From an uncultured Roseobacter sp. (lineage in GTDB: Bacteria > Pseudomonadota > Alphaproteobacteria > Rhodobacterales > Rhodobacteraceae): a DNA stretch of 64,000 nt. Position numbers and translations under genes: made by a program. Below the pieces are notes generated by a model that worked only from the letters and a program-made list of their open reading frames with translations, did no database searches and was not told the DNA's origin. Every line of letters begins with the position of its first letter. Position 1 is the stretch's first letter. Below are positions 41,395 through 51,019 of this stretch, piece by piece. The DNA lies in NCBI GenBank assembly GCA_947488305.1, contig CANKZM010000001.1:372001-436000 (forward strand), given 5' to 3'.

Positions 41395-41414
41395 AGTTTT
41401 ATATATTGAAAACT
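41395..41414. promoter_or_regulatory. AT-rich inverted repeat beside the IclR-type site
   Basis: AGTTTT and AAAACT flank an 8-base AT-rich centre (TATATATTG-like). It starts three bases after the preceding operator. It may be part of the promoter (a -10-like TATATT lies within) or a second weak regulator site. Function is not determinable from sequence alone. Confidence 0.3.
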
Positions 41415-41525
41415 ACACCGCACTCTGCCTACACTGTCAACCGTGTTCTTGTGGTTGTCAAAACTGACATACACACCGCCGGGGAGGACCAGCGGGCAGA
41501 ATACAGGACGACTGGGAGGAAACAG

Positions 41526-42317
41526 GTGACCGGCGACGGGACAGTAGGCAAGGCGCTCGACGTGCTGGATCAGGTGGCAAGCTATGGCCGCCCGGTTCGA
41601 TTTGCCACGTTGCTCGCTGACAGTGCCTATCCAAAGGCCACACTGTACCGGTTGCTTCAAACGCTCACCAACCAAAACATGTTGGAATATGACGCCGAGC
41701 ATCAGACTTATGCGCCTGGCATGCGGCTTGTCCGTCTGGCCCATCGTGCGTGGACGCAAAGCTCTTTAGCACCAATCGCGCGCGCTCATCTTGATCGGTT
41801 GAGTGCCGAGGTTCAGCATACGGTCCATCTGGCACAACTCGACAACGCGCAGGTCCTTTACGTTGACAAGCGTAACGCAGCCCAGCCGGTGGAGATGTTT
41901 TCGGACGCGGGCAAGGTGGGGCCTGCCTACTGTACTGGCGTTGGCAAGGCGATGCTCGCATTCCTGCCCACGGCGGATCGTGAGAAAGCGTTGGCACAGC
42001 AATCCTTTCACCGGTTTACAGAGCAGACCTATACCACGACCGCAGCGCTCGCCGCGGAACTGGATGCGATTCGTGATCGTGGATATGCCTTTGATCGTGA
42101 AGAACACGAACCCGGGATCATTTGCATCGCACAACCGATCCTGACGGAAAATGCCCGGGTGCTGGGGGCTTTGTCGGTTACCGGGTCCACTCAAAAAATT
42201 ACACTCGAAGAACTGGAGCGCCTCGCGCCACAACTTGCGCGGACTGCGGCGGCGATCGCTGCGGATGCGCAGGATTGGCGTTTTCCGGATATGAAATTGC
42301 AAAGAACAGGGACATGA
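41526..42317 (+). CDS. IclR-family transcriptional regulator
   Basis: A 263-residue IclR regulator: N-terminal winged helix (VGKALDVLDQVA, then PKATLYRLLQTLTNQNML as recognition region) and C-terminal effector domain with GVGKAMLAFLP, YAFDREEHEPGIICIAQPI and GALSVTG. The frame opens at 41406, but GTG 41526 is preceded by GGGAGGAAACAG, a very strong ribosome site, and starts at the usual domain edge. It is divergent from the binding-protein operon and 4 bases before the ATPase gene, so it probably governs both. The effector is likely a galactose-derived sugar acid (inferred). Confidence 0.9.
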   Translation: MTGDGTVGKALDVLDQVASYGRPVRFATLLADSAYPKATLYRLLQTLTNQNMLEYDAEHQTYAPGMRLVRLAHRAWTQSSLAPIARAHLDRLSAEVQHTVHLAQLDNAQVLYVDKRNAAQPVEMFSDAGKVGPAYCTGVGKAMLAFLPTADREKALAQQSFHRFTEQTYTTTAALAAELDAIRDRGYAFDREEHEPGIICIAQPILTENARVLGALSVTGSTQKITLEELERLAPQLARTAAAIAADAQDWRFPDMKLQRTGT

Positions 42318-42321
42318 AAAC

Positions 42322-43380
42322 ATGACAGGTGTTACGCTGCAAGGAGCCATCAAACGCTATGGGGAGACCCAGGTAATTCATGGTATTGATCTTGAAATCG
42401 ATGATGGTGAGTTCTGTGTTTTTGTTGGCCCATCAGGCTGCGGCAAATCTACTTTGCTGCGCATGATCGCTGGTCTGGAAGAGACGTCAGATGGCCAGAT
42501 CCACATTGGGTCACGGGATGTGACCAGGATGGACCCTGCGGAACGGGGTGTTGCGATGGTGTTCCAGACCTATGCGCTTTACCCGCATATGACGGTCGAA
42601 GAGAACATGGGCTTTGGCCTTAAAATGAATGGCGTGGCCAAGGATGAGATCAAGGAAAAGGTCGGTGCCGCTTCGGATATCCTCAAGCTTGACCAATATC
42701 TGAGCCGGAAGCCCAAAGCGCTCTCTGGCGGGCAGCGCCAGCGGGTTGCGATTGGGCGGGCAATTGTCCGCGGGCCCGAGGTTTTCCTGTTTGATGAGCC
42801 GCTGTCCAACCTTGATGCGGAATTGCGCGTCGAAATGCGGGTCGAGATTGCGCGCCTGCACAAGGAAATCGGCGCCACTATGATCTATGTGACCCACGAT
42901 CAGGTCGAAGCGATGACACTGGCGGACAAGATCGTTGTGCTGCGGGCGGGCTATATCGAACAGGTTGGCGCGCCTCTTGAGCTTTATCGGAACCCCGACA
43001 ACAAATTCGTGGCGGGATTCATTGGCTCGCCGGCAATGAACTTCCTTGATGGCGTTGTAGCCGACGGTGGTGTGGACGTGCCTGCATTTGGCCGTGTCGT
43101 TCCGGTGGAGGCAAATCTGCCTGCAGCAGGTACGAAGGTAACCGTCGGCGTGCGTCCCGAGCATCTGGAGGTGCACCATGGGACAGGCGCGCTGAAGGCC
43201 GAGCTTTCTGAAGCACTTGGGGGCGTTTCATACCTGCACCTGGATGCACCAACAGGTGAGCGGATCATTGTGGAGGAACGCGGCGACGAGCGTGCATCCG
43301 CCGGCGATACCGTTGACCTGAGCTTTGAAGCACGGCGCGCGATGGTGTTTGACAGCGAGACCGAAGCGCGGATCAGGTAA
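42322..43380 (+). CDS. Sugar ABC transporter ATPase, MalK/UgpC type
   Basis: A 352-residue ATPase: Walker A GPSGCGKST, Q-loop, signature LSGGQRQRVAIGRAI, Walker B VFLFDEPLSNLDAE and the His switch THDQ are all intact. The C-terminal OB-type regulatory domain (VGVRPEHLEV) marks the MalK/UgpC group, which energises CUT1 sugar importers. It follows the iclR gene by 4 bases on the plus strand, away from its presumed permeases on the minus strand. No obvious hairpin follows in the 199-base gap 43381-43579, in which I see no gene. Confidence 0.94.
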   Translation: MTGVTLQGAIKRYGETQVIHGIDLEIDDGEFCVFVGPSGCGKSTLLRMIAGLEETSDGQIHIGSRDVTRMDPAERGVAMVFQTYALYPHMTVEENMGFGLKMNGVAKDEIKEKVGAASDILKLDQYLSRKPKALSGGQRQRVAIGRAIVRGPEVFLFDEPLSNLDAELRVEMRVEIARLHKEIGATMIYVTHDQVEAMTLADKIVVLRAGYIEQVGAPLELYRNPDNKFVAGFIGSPAMNFLDGVVADGGVDVPAFGRVVPVEANLPAAGTKVTVGVRPEHLEVHHGTGALKAELSEALGGVSYLHLDAPTGERIIVEERGDERASAGDTVDLSFEARRAMVFDSETEARIR

Positions 43381-43579
43381 GGTCAAAGACCGCAAATTTG
43401 GCTATTCGCAGCGATTTTGCGGCTGCGGATCAGCGCCTGATGTCTAGCAGAGCGATCTGTATCGTTTCGAAATTTGCTGCGATATCGGGCGCCGCACCTA
43501 AATTCCACGTCGGTCCCCTTGCAGTTTGCTGGCGAATGCCGATTGTCGGCGCATGGCCCTCGCACAATCGGAAACCAGT

Positions 43580-44770
43580 ATGACGCCTGTTTTACGCAAA
43601 GAGAAATTCAACCTGCCTGAAGGGCAGGTTTATCTGGACGGCAATTCTCTGGGTCCACTCCCCAAGCATGTGCCAGCTCGCGTGGCGGAGGTTGTTCGCG
43701 ATGAGTGGGGAGAGTTGCTCATCAAAGGATGGAATGCTGCGGGGTGGATGGCACAACCCAGCCGCGTCGGTGACAGGATCGGGCGACTGATCGGGGCCCC
43801 AGCCGGATCCGTCGTGACCGGTGACACCCTGTCGGTAAAGGTGTTTCAAGCGGTGGCCGCGGCCATCAAGCTCAGGCCGGAGCGACGGGTGATCCTGTCA
43901 GATACCGGCAATTTTCCAAGCGATCTCTACATGGTCGAGGGGCTGATCAAGACTGTGGGGCGGGGGTATAGCCTCAGAACCGTCGCGCCCGAACAGGTGG
44001 CGGATGCGATCGACGACAGTGTCGCAGCGGTTCTCCTGACGCAGGTCGACTACCGGACCGGTCGTATGCATGACATGCAGGAATTAACGGGGAAAGCCCA
44101 CGCAGCCGGGGCTGTAATGGTGTGGGATCTCGCGCATTCCGCGGGCGCGATCCCGGTCGATCTTGCTGGCTGCGATGCTGAATTGGCCGTCGGGTGCACT
44201 TATAAGTATCTCAACGCCGGTCCGGGTGCGCCGGCCTTCATCTACGTGCGACCCGACCTCGCAACAAAGGTTGAGCCAGCCCTGAGTGGCTGGTTGGGCC
44301 ATCGCGCGCCTTTTGACTTTGCCCTGCGCTACGCTCCGGGAGAGGGTATTGAGCGCATGCGCGTCGGTACGCCGCCCGTATTGCAGATGGCGGCACTTGA
44401 GGCTGCGCTGGAAGTCTGGGACGACGTGGATATGAATGCCGTGCGCGATGCATCCATCGCTTTGCAGGAGCAGTTCATCGCAGAGGTCGAGGCCCGCGTC
44501 CCGGACCTTGTTCTGGCCAGTCCTCGTGATCCGCAATTGCGGGGCAGCCAGGTGTCCTTTGCGTTTGAGCATGGCTATGCAGCGATGCAGGCCCTCATCG
44601 AACAGGGCGTGGTGGGTGATTTCCGTGCCCCGGACATCATGCGCTTTGGCATCACGCCCCTTTACATCGACAGCGGCGATATCTCTACGGCGGTCCAGAA
44701 GATCGAACAGGTCATTTCTAACCGATTATGGGACGCGTCGCGTTTTCAAATCCGTAAACAGGTCACGTGA
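43580..44770 (+). CDS. kynU: Kynureninase
   Basis: A 396-residue PLP enzyme cleaving L-kynurenine to anthranilate and alanine in tryptophan breakdown. The signature YLDGNSLG near the N-terminus, DTGNFPSDLYM, WDLAHSAGAIPVDL and the PLP-Lys region CTYKYLNAGPGAPAF are all present. I chose ATG 43580, which has GGAAA before it; ATG 43553 nine codons earlier is an alternative. No kynurenine formamidase or tryptophan dioxygenase gene is adjacent. It is convergent with the PhoX-like gene. Confidence 0.94.
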   Translation: MTPVLRKEKFNLPEGQVYLDGNSLGPLPKHVPARVAEVVRDEWGELLIKGWNAAGWMAQPSRVGDRIGRLIGAPAGSVVTGDTLSVKVFQAVAAAIKLRPERRVILSDTGNFPSDLYMVEGLIKTVGRGYSLRTVAPEQVADAIDDSVAAVLLTQVDYRTGRMHDMQELTGKAHAAGAVMVWDLAHSAGAIPVDLAGCDAELAVGCTYKYLNAGPGAPAFIYVRPDLATKVEPALSGWLGHRAPFDFALRYAPGEGIERMRVGTPPVLQMAALEAALEVWDDVDMNAVRDASIALQEQFIAEVEARVPDLVLASPRDPQLRGSQVSFAFEHGYAAMQALIEQGVVGDFRAPDIMRFGITPLYIDSGDISTAVQKIEQVISNRLWDASRFQIRKQVT

Positions 44771-44877
44771 TATCGTAGAAAATGAGGTCGGCTTTCTTTG
44801 GGTACCGTCACTCAGGGTGCTCAGATCAAGAGCCACCTCGCCTCGCTATCAGAAGCGCGGCGTTGGCATTTCGGAAA

Positions 44878-44907
44878 CAAAATTTGGCCCCGCGGGGGAT
44901 GCGGGGC
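44878..44907 (-). terminator. Hairpin GCCCCGC/GCGGGGC in convergent gap
   Basis: A 7-bp GC stem with a 7-base loop lies between the kynU and phoX-like stops. Read on the minus strand it is followed by CAAATTTTGTTT, so it resembles a terminator for the PhoX-like gene. On the plus strand no U-run follows. The rest of the 168-base gap 44771-44938 holds nothing recognisable. Confidence 0.45.
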
Positions 44908-44938
44908 AAGTTTGGTACTGAAAAAACTTTTCAAAAAA

Positions 44939-46966
44939 TCAGATGGCGATTTTTCCACCGCCTTGCTTGGTCACGACAACGACTGAGGGACGCGGGGGCA
45001 TCGCAGGGTCGAAGTCGGGCCAACGGGTCGCAGGGTCCTCAAAGGTCGAGTCTCGCTCAAACCCCTTGAAATCCTTCGTGCCGTCCGTTCCGGGGTGCTG
45101 CACGGCAAGAAACAATGTCTCACCGTTGTCGTGGAAATAGGGACCACAGAGTTCGCCACCGACCGGGCACCGGAAGAACAATTTGGAGTGACCACGTAAG
45201 TCACCCGTCGTTTCAAGGCTATAAAGCCCGTCTGACTTTCCCGTTTTTCCCCAGCTCGATCCCTGATCCGTTGAGATCCATAGCCTGCCATCTGCGTCAA
45301 TGGCGCAGTTGTCCGGGCTGCCAAACCAGCCGTTTTCGGAAGTTTCAGGGTTCCACTCCGCGCCAACTTCGGCGATGGCCGGATCGCCGCATTTGACAAG
45401 AATTGACCATGTCCCTGAAGTGGCAGAGTGGTTCTCATCCGCTTCCTTAATCTCGATGATGTGGCCAAAAGCGCTTTCAGCGCGAGGGTTTGCCGCATTT
45501 ACCTGATCAGGTTGACGACGGGTGTTGTTGGTCAACATCAAGTAGGCGGTGCCATTCGGGCCGGGTTGTGCATCTTCCGGACGGTCCATCGGGGTGGCTC
45601 CCAAGGCGTCAGCTGCCAGGCGGGTGTCAATCAGCACATCTGCCTGACTGTCAAAGCCATTTTCAGCGGTCAAAGGCCCTTCACCATGGACAAGGGGCAG
45701 CCACTGCACCGTGCCGTCTTCGTCAAAACGCGCCACATAAAGCGTGCCATCAGACAGCAGCGAGCTTCCAAACACGCCTGTCTCCTCTGTGACAGTACCG
45801 TTCGAGACGTATTTGTACTGATAGTCGAAACGGTTATCGTCTCCAGAATAGATGACCAGCTTGCCGTCTTTTGAAATGGTTGTTTCCGCGCCTTCGTGAC
45901 GGAAGCGACCAAGAGCCGTATGCTTGATCGGGGCGGCGTCCGGGTCGCGGGGGTCTACTTCAACAACCCATCCGAACCGATTGGGTTCATTGGGTTCTTT
46001 GTCAATGTTGAATCGATCGTGGTACTGACCCCAAGCATACCAGCGGCCTGGAACGCCGTAGCGTTTCATCTGTGCCGCTTCGGGCTGTGCAGCGACATCG
46101 GGTCTCCCGTCGGCATCCAGAACGTCGGACCAGAAATAACCGTGGAAATTCTCTTCAGCCATCAAGTAGGTTCCCCAAGGAGTCATGCCGCCAGCGCAAT
46201 TGTTGAGCGTGCCGATCACTGTTGTTCCGTCAGGATCAGCGGAGGTTTTCATACGGTCATGTCCAGCCGCGGGTCCATCGATCTTCATCGACGTGTTCAG
46301 CGGGGTAATCCGACGGTTGTAGGTACTGTCCTTGACCAACCTCCATTTGCCATCGGTTCCGATGGCAATCTCGACAACGGAGCCTCCGTGTGCGGCCATT
46401 TCGATATCAACAAGCTCTTTCGTCATGCCTTCAAAACCGGCACGGTCCTGACGCCCCAACCCGGGGAACATCACCTCTTCGTTCGTATACTCGTGATTCA
46501 CGCAAAGAAGGCCGCGTGTCCCTTCATCGTTCAGTGCCGTAAATCCGACATAGTCATTGTTGTATCCGAACTGCTTGAGCTGAGCCTCCGCCGTCTGGTT
46601 CATCACATCGAAATCCGGCGCATCTGCGGTGATCGGATCCCCCCACCGCAGCAAGATATCGGCATTGTACCCGTTGGCTATGTGGTGGGTTTCGTCATTG
46701 CCCCAGGTCAGTTCCTCAAAATTGTATCGGCTTGCCGAGGCCGCTGCCGCCTGACGTGGCGCAATCATCGCTGAGGTCCCGAACAGTGCCGTTGTAGCGG
46801 CCACGCCCAATGCTCCCTTGAGCATGTCGCGGCGGCCATAGCGCGCGTTTATCACATCACCAATGGTGCGCGTCAGGTTCGGATTTGTCGGAATATCGTC
46901 AAATGCTTCAAAGGCTTCGGCCTTATTGCCGATAGAGGGGTCTTTGATAATTTCCTTGCGGTTCAT
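44939..46966 (-). CDS. PhoX-like (DUF839) Tat-exported phosphatase family protein
   Basis: A 675-residue member of the PhoX/DUF839 family. A twin-arginine signal (YGRRDMLKGALGVAATTALFG) follows an unusual 43-residue N-terminal extension that is typical for this family, with an AAAASA cleavage region. The mature part has the expected NHEYTNEEVMFPG, NNCAGGMTPWGTYLMAEEN and LTNNTRR motifs, probably supplying Ca/Fe ligands of a beta-propeller. PhoX proteins are periplasmic alkaline phosphatases; many DUF839 proteins are not tested. A clear Pho box was not found upstream. Confidence 0.85.
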   Translation of the reverse strand: MNRKEIIKDPSIGNKAEAFEAFDDIPTNPNLTRTIGDVINARYGRRDMLKGALGVAATTALFGTSAMIAPRQAAAASASRYNFEELTWGNDETHHIANGYNADILLRWGDPITADAPDFDVMNQTAEAQLKQFGYNNDYVGFTALNDEGTRGLLCVNHEYTNEEVMFPGLGRQDRAGFEGMTKELVDIEMAAHGGSVVEIAIGTDGKWRLVKDSTYNRRITPLNTSMKIDGPAAGHDRMKTSADPDGTTVIGTLNNCAGGMTPWGTYLMAEENFHGYFWSDVLDADGRPDVAAQPEAAQMKRYGVPGRWYAWGQYHDRFNIDKEPNEPNRFGWVVEVDPRDPDAAPIKHTALGRFRHEGAETTISKDGKLVIYSGDDNRFDYQYKYVSNGTVTEETGVFGSSLLSDGTLYVARFDEDGTVQWLPLVHGEGPLTAENGFDSQADVLIDTRLAADALGATPMDRPEDAQPGPNGTAYLMLTNNTRRQPDQVNAANPRAESAFGHIIEIKEADENHSATSGTWSILVKCGDPAIAEVGAEWNPETSENGWFGSPDNCAIDADGRLWISTDQGSSWGKTGKSDGLYSLETTGDLRGHSKLFFRCPVGGELCGPYFHDNGETLFLAVQHPGTDGTKDFKGFERDSTFEDPATRWPDFDPAMPPRPSVVVVTKQGGGKIAI

Positions 46967-47109
46967 GGCTGGCTCCCTGTTGGTGGCTGTTCTTCATCGA
47001 ATTTTCGCAGCGTGGCGAATCTGCGACTTCAACTGTCGCGGTATGATTTGCCTCGCGAATGTAACGCGGGCATGACGACAATTCGTAAGCTGTGTTCCAC
47101 GCTGCAGGT

Positions 47110-48321
47110 TCAGGATGCCGTATTCCCGCATAGATTGAAAATGAAATCTGGAAAGTTCTTTTTGAACGAGAAAAACCCTTTGGTCGCGTGTGGCCAGGTC
47201 AGTGCATCGTAGGGGCGCATCATCCGACACAAACGCGGTGCGTCTTTGTCCGCCACAAAATGTTGCAGTGTGTTTGAAGCGGGGCCCGTTGGCGCATAAG
47301 CGGTCACAATTTGCTCAAGCCCTGCGCTCCTCGCCCACGCGTTCACAGTTTGTGCATCCGTCACACAAGTCGTTGGACCCAGACGGTCAGACCATCGTGT
47401 CAGGACATCATCTTGCGCAGCGGTCCGAAATCTGACCACAGCCTCCGACGTTTCCAGCGGCCCAATGTTGGCCTTAGGCCGCAGCACCGCAGTTGCGACC
47501 GGGGCCGTTCTGTCCAGAATAAAGGATGGGCTGAGGTCATCTTCGTGCAACAGAAGCCCAGTCCTCAAGGACGGGTCCGGTCGGTCAGTTTCGGGCAAAT
47601 GCTCCGGGGCAGGGAGTGGTGGCCCGTCCATCGGTGGCGCCTCGGTGGCCAGCTGCCATTTCGGATGAAACCGACCTTCGGTGAATTTTGAAATATTGCT
47701 TGTCCGCGCAAGGTAGGTCTTGCCTGGTGTCTGGATGCCTGCGACCCACCGCCAACTCAGCGTGTTGGAGGCAGGATCGCCATCCAACAGGTGCCTGAGG
47801 AAGAAATCCGCGCCCAGTTCCCAAGGCAGTTTGAGCGTGAATATCCAGATCGAAGCGAACCACATGCGGGCATGGTTGTGGAGGTAACCCGTCGTTACCA
47901 GTTCCTTTGCCCAGACGTCAAAACACTCGATCTCGGTGTTGCCGGTGCAGGCGGCTTCCCAGCGTGCGCGCAAGCCACTTTGTGTTTGCACGTCATTCCA
48001 TGCCTGGTTCAGCGCCCGTTGATATTGGCGCCAAATGGATGGTCGCAACTCCAACCAACCTTTCCAATATGTCCGCCAAAAGACTTCCTGAACGAATTTC
48101 TCGGCCGCGGCTGAACCATGGCGCGCCACCACTTCGGTGACGACCTCTTCTTCGGTCAACAGGCGGCAGCGCAGATAAGGCGAGAGCTGGGAAACATTCG
48201 TGTGGCAACCGGGCCCCAGATCATAATTTCGGCGTGTCGCATAGGTCTGACCAGCGCCCGGCAAAAAGGCAGATAGCCGTTCCAGCGCAGCAGCGCGCGT
48301 CGGGATGAATTCTTTTTCCAT
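47110..48321 (-). CDS. Photolyase/cryptochrome-related FAD-binding protein
   Basis: A 403-residue protein whose first 250 residues match the FAD-binding helical domain of photolyases: TRAAALERLSAFLP, YATRRNYDLGPG, VSQLSPYLRCRLLTEEEV, EVFWRTYWKGWLE, HNHARMWFASIW and DPASNTLSWRWVAGIQT. The usual N-terminal antenna domain is missing. Instead the C-terminal 140 residues (GLLLHEDDLSPSFILD, then AWARSAGLEQIVTAYAPTGP) have a Rossmann-like look, as if the domain order were swapped. ATG 48321 was chosen at the conserved EKEFIPTRAAA; the longer upstream frame runs into the clpP promoter. DNA repair is plausible but not shown. Confidence 0.78.
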   Translation of the reverse strand: MEKEFIPTRAAALERLSAFLPGAGQTYATRRNYDLGPGCHTNVSQLSPYLRCRLLTEEEVVTEVVARHGSAAAEKFVQEVFWRTYWKGWLELRPSIWRQYQRALNQAWNDVQTQSGLRARWEAACTGNTEIECFDVWAKELVTTGYLHNHARMWFASIWIFTLKLPWELGADFFLRHLLDGDPASNTLSWRWVAGIQTPGKTYLARTSNISKFTEGRFHPKWQLATEAPPMDGPPLPAPEHLPETDRPDPSLRTGLLLHEDDLSPSFILDRTAPVATAVLRPKANIGPLETSEAVVRFRTAAQDDVLTRWSDRLGPTTCVTDAQTVNAWARSAGLEQIVTAYAPTGPASNTLQHFVADKDAPRLCRMMRPYDALTWPHATKGFFSFKKNFPDFIFNLCGNTAS

Positions 48322-48471
48322 AGGCGCTGAAATAGAAGGTGAAAGCGGCAGATCAACGGGCGAACTCAAAGTTGTACTGCCCCCCTTGCAGCCCCTCCGC
48401 AGCAACACTAAGGTTCTGTCAACGGTTGGCGGGTATGGTCCTGCCAACAGCGCAGCAGACAGGCATCCCTC

Positions 48472-49098
48472 ATGAAAGACCCGATTGAAACCTATATGAA
48501 TCTTGTGCCCATGGTGGTGGAGCAAACCAGCCGGGGCGAGCGCGCCTACGACATCTTTTCGCGCCTGTTGAAGGAGCGGATCATTTTCGTAAATGGCCCA
48601 ATCCATGATGGGATGAGCCATCTGATTGTTGCGCAGCTTTTGCACCTTGAAGCGGAAAATCCATCAAAGGAAATCAGCCTTTACATCAACTCGCCCGGGG
48701 GTGTCGTAACATCCGGTTTGTCGATCTATGACACCATGCAATACGTCAAACCAAAGGTCAGCACACTATGTATTGGCCAGGCAGCCTCCATGGGGTCGGT
48801 CCTGCTTGCAGGTGGCGAGCCGGGCATGCGTTTCTCGCTGCCCAATAGCCGCATCATGGTGCACCAGCCATCGGGCGGATATCAGGGGCAGGCCAGCGAT
48901 ATCATGATCCATGCGGCTGAGACGCAGAAGCTCAAAGATCGCCTGTACGATATCTACGTGCGCCATACAGGTCAGACCAAAAAGGCCGTCGAGAAGGCGC
49001 TGGACCGTGACAACTTCATGTCGCCGGAAGAGGCGAAAGAATGGGGTCATATCGACGAGATTGTTGAAAATCGAGGCAAAGACGACACGGATAGCTAA
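48472..49098 (+). CDS. clpP: ATP-dependent Clp protease proteolytic subunit
   Basis: A 208-residue serine peptidase forming the barrel-shaped ClpP 14-mer. The triad is visible: Ser in [13 protein letters not shown], His in IMVHQPSGG, Asp in [13 protein letters not shown]-terminal [30 protein letters not shown] is the standard alphaproteobacterial start. It partners ClpX, encoded 137 bases downstream. The 150-base gap before it has a CTTGCAG -35-like element but no convincing heat-shock promoter. Confidence 0.97.
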   Translation: MKDPIETYMNLVPMVVEQTSRGERAYDIFSRLLKERIIFVNGPIHDGMSHLIVAQLLHLEAENPSKEISLYINSPGGVVTSGLSIYDTMQYVKPKVSTLCIGQAASMGSVLLAGGEPGMRFSLPNSRIMVHQPSGGYQGQASDIMIHAAETQKLKDRLYDIYVRHTGQTKKAVEKALDRDNFMSPEEAKEWGHIDEIVENRGKDDTDS

Positions 49099-49179
49099 CC
49101 TATCATATGGCGCACAGTCAGTTTACCATTTAGCGATTGTGGACTTCCCTGTGCTGTCTTAAGCTGAGACGATTATGTG

Positions 49180-49205
49180 GGTGGCATTGGGCGGCTGATG
49201 CCACC
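49180..49205 (+). promoter_or_regulatory. Hairpin upstream of clpX
   Basis: GGTGGCAT (49180-49187) pairs perfectly with ATGCCACC (49198-49205) around a 10-base loop. It lies 30 bases before the clpX start and has no U-run after it. It could be a processing or regulatory structure in the clpP-clpX leader. The rest of the 137-base gap shows nothing further. Confidence 0.35.
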
Positions 49206-49235
49206 AGAGAGTACGTGACACCGGAAAGGCTTGAC

Positions 49236-50501
49236 ATGGCAACGAATTCAAGCAGCGACAGCAAAAACACGCTCTATTGCAGCTTCTGCGGAAAGAGCCA
49301 GCATGAAGTGCGTAAGCTGATCGCGGGGCCGACAGTATTCATCTGTGATGAATGCGTCGAACTTTGCATGGATATCATCCGCGAAGAGACCAAAGCATCC
49401 GGTTTGAAGGCGACCGACGGCGTCCCGACGCCAAAAGACATCTGCGCCGTACTTGATGACTATGTGATCGGTCAGGCGATGGCCAAGCGTGTCTTGTCCG
49501 TTGCGGTCCACAACCACTACAAGCGGCTCAATCACGCCCAAAAGGGCGGTGATATCGAGCTTGCGAAATCCAACATCCTGCTGATCGGCCCCACCGGCTG
49601 CGGCAAGACGCTGCTGGCACAGACGCTGGCGCGCATTCTCGACGTGCCATTCACCATGGCCGATGCAACAACCCTGACCGAAGCGGGCTATGTGGGGGAA
49701 GATGTTGAAAATATCATTCTCAAGCTGCTGCAGTCCTCTGAGTATAACGTGGAACGGGCACAGCGCGGCATCGTCTACATTGACGAGGTCGACAAGATCA
49801 CCCGCAAGTCTGAGAACCCGTCCATTACCCGTGACGTATCGGGCGAGGGGGTACAGCAGGCGCTGTTGAAACTTATGGAAGGCACCGTGGCCTCCGTGCC
49901 GCCGCAGGGCGGGCGTAAACATCCGCAGCAGGAGTTCCTGCAAGTGGACACAACAAATATCCTTTTCATTTGTGGCGGGGCTTTCGCCGGGCTGGACAAA
50001 ATCATTGCCGCACGTGGCAAAGGCTCTGCGATGGGCTTTGGCGCAGATGTGCGGGATAATGACGAACGGGGCGTCGGTGAGATCTTCACTGACCTCGAAC
50101 CAGAGGATTTGCTCAAGTTTGGCCTGATCCCTGAGTTTGTCGGACGTTTGCCTGTGCTGGCGACACTAGAAGATCTTGACGAAGATGCGCTGGTGACGAT
50201 CCTGACCCAACCCAAGAATGCATTGGTCAAACAGTACCAGCGTCTTTTTGAGCTGGAGGATACGCAACTATCCTTCACCGAAGACGCACTTTCGGCCATT
50301 GCGAAAAGGGCGATCGAACGCAAGACCGGTGCGCGTGGGCTGCGGTCCATTCTTGAGGATATTCTGCTGGACACAATGTTCGATCTGCCGGGCCTCGACA
50401 GCGTGACCGAAGTAGTCGTGAACGAGGAAGCCGTGACATCGGATGCGGCGCCGTTGATGATCCACGCAGATGCGGAAAAAGAACCGGCGAGCGCTGGCTA
50501 G
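49236..50501 (+). CDS. clpX: ATP-dependent Clp protease ATPase subunit ClpX
   Basis: A 421-residue AAA+ unfoldase. The N-terminal zinc domain has CSFCGKS and CDECVELC; Walker A is GPTGCGKT, Walker [10 protein letters not shown], the pore region [10 protein letters not shown], and sensor-2 Arg in [12 protein letters not shown]. The ATG at 49236 starts at the conserved zinc domain and follows GGAAAGG; the longer frame from 49137 crosses the leader hairpin and is unlikely. A strong terminator lies just after it. Confidence 0.97.
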   Translation: MATNSSSDSKNTLYCSFCGKSQHEVRKLIAGPTVFICDECVELCMDIIREETKASGLKATDGVPTPKDICAVLDDYVIGQAMAKRVLSVAVHNHYKRLNHAQKGGDIELAKSNILLIGPTGCGKTLLAQTLARILDVPFTMADATTLTEAGYVGEDVENIILKLLQSSEYNVERAQRGIVYIDEVDKITRKSENPSITRDVSGEGVQQALLKLMEGTVASVPPQGGRKHPQQEFLQVDTTNILFICGGAFAGLDKIIAARGKGSAMGFGADVRDNDERGVGEIFTDLEPEDLLKFGLIPEFVGRLPVLATLEDLDEDALVTILTQPKNALVKQYQRLFELEDTQLSFTEDALSAIAKRAIERKTGARGLRSILEDILLDTMFDLPGLDSVTEVVVNEEAVTSDAAPLMIHADAEKEPASAG

Positions 50502-50527
50502 CGAGAGAGCGCCCGACACAGTTTTTG

Positions 50528-50552
50528 AAGCAGGCCCCGGGGCCTGCTTTTT
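50528..50552 (+). terminator. Rho-independent terminator after clpX
   Basis: A perfect 11-bp inverted repeat (AAGCAGGCCCC/GGGGCCTGCTT) is followed by a run of five T, about 27 bases after the clpX stop. It is a textbook intrinsic terminator, ending the clpP-clpX transcript before the RidA-family gene. Confidence 0.85.
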
Positions 50553-50575
50553 CTTGCGGGGGAAGGGGAAACGAT

Positions 50576-50938
50576 ATGCCAATCAGACGCATTCATTCAG
50601 GCGGCGCATATGAGCCCAAAATCGGCTATTGCCGAGCGGTCGTAGCAGGAGGCTGGGTCCATGTCGCCGGAACGGTCGGGCAAGGCGAAACGGTCGAGGC
50701 GCAATGCGCAGACGCGCTCAAAACGATTGAGACGGCGCTTGAAAAGGCGGGGGCATCCTTCGTCGACGTTGTCCGTGTCACCTACATGTTGCCCCAGGCT
50801 GCTGATTTCGAGCCTTGTTGGCCCTTGCTGCGGGCGGCCTTCGGGAGCAATCCGCCCGTGACGACCATGATTGAGTGCGGCTTGATCGACCCACAATTTA
50901 AGATCGAGATCGAAGTGACGGCATTGTTGCCAGAATAG
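50576..50938 (+). CDS. RidA/YjgF-family protein
   Basis: A 120-residue Rid-family protein: GWVHVAGTVGQ, the helix ADALKTIETALEKAGASFVDVVRVTYML, and the C-terminal PQFKIEIEVTALLPE. The Arg that binds the imine intermediate in RidA proper is normally near residue 105 within a PxxARxxVEV-like region. Here PQFKIEIEV is seen instead, so deaminase activity is doubtful and it may belong to another Rid subgroup. ATG 50576 follows GGAAGGGG, just after the clpX terminator. Confidence 0.85.
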   Translation: MPIRRIHSGGAYEPKIGYCRAVVAGGWVHVAGTVGQGETVEAQCADALKTIETALEKAGASFVDVVRVTYMLPQAADFEPCWPLLRAAFGSNPPVTTMIECGLIDPQFKIEIEVTALLPE

Positions 50939-51019
50939 CCGCGGCAAAGCGCGCATCCATCTGGACGTTTCTCGAGCAATCAGCCATACGTGGAACAACA
51001 GTGCGATCGGAGAAAACCC

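Noticed and set aside
46967-47109. Pho box before the PhoX-like gene
   Set aside because: Only partial GTCAT/TTACAT half-sites with wrong spacing were found on the minus strand.
48322-48471. Heat-shock sigma-32 promoter before clpP
   Set aside because: A CTTGCAG -35-like element exists, but no matching -10 element at the right spacing.
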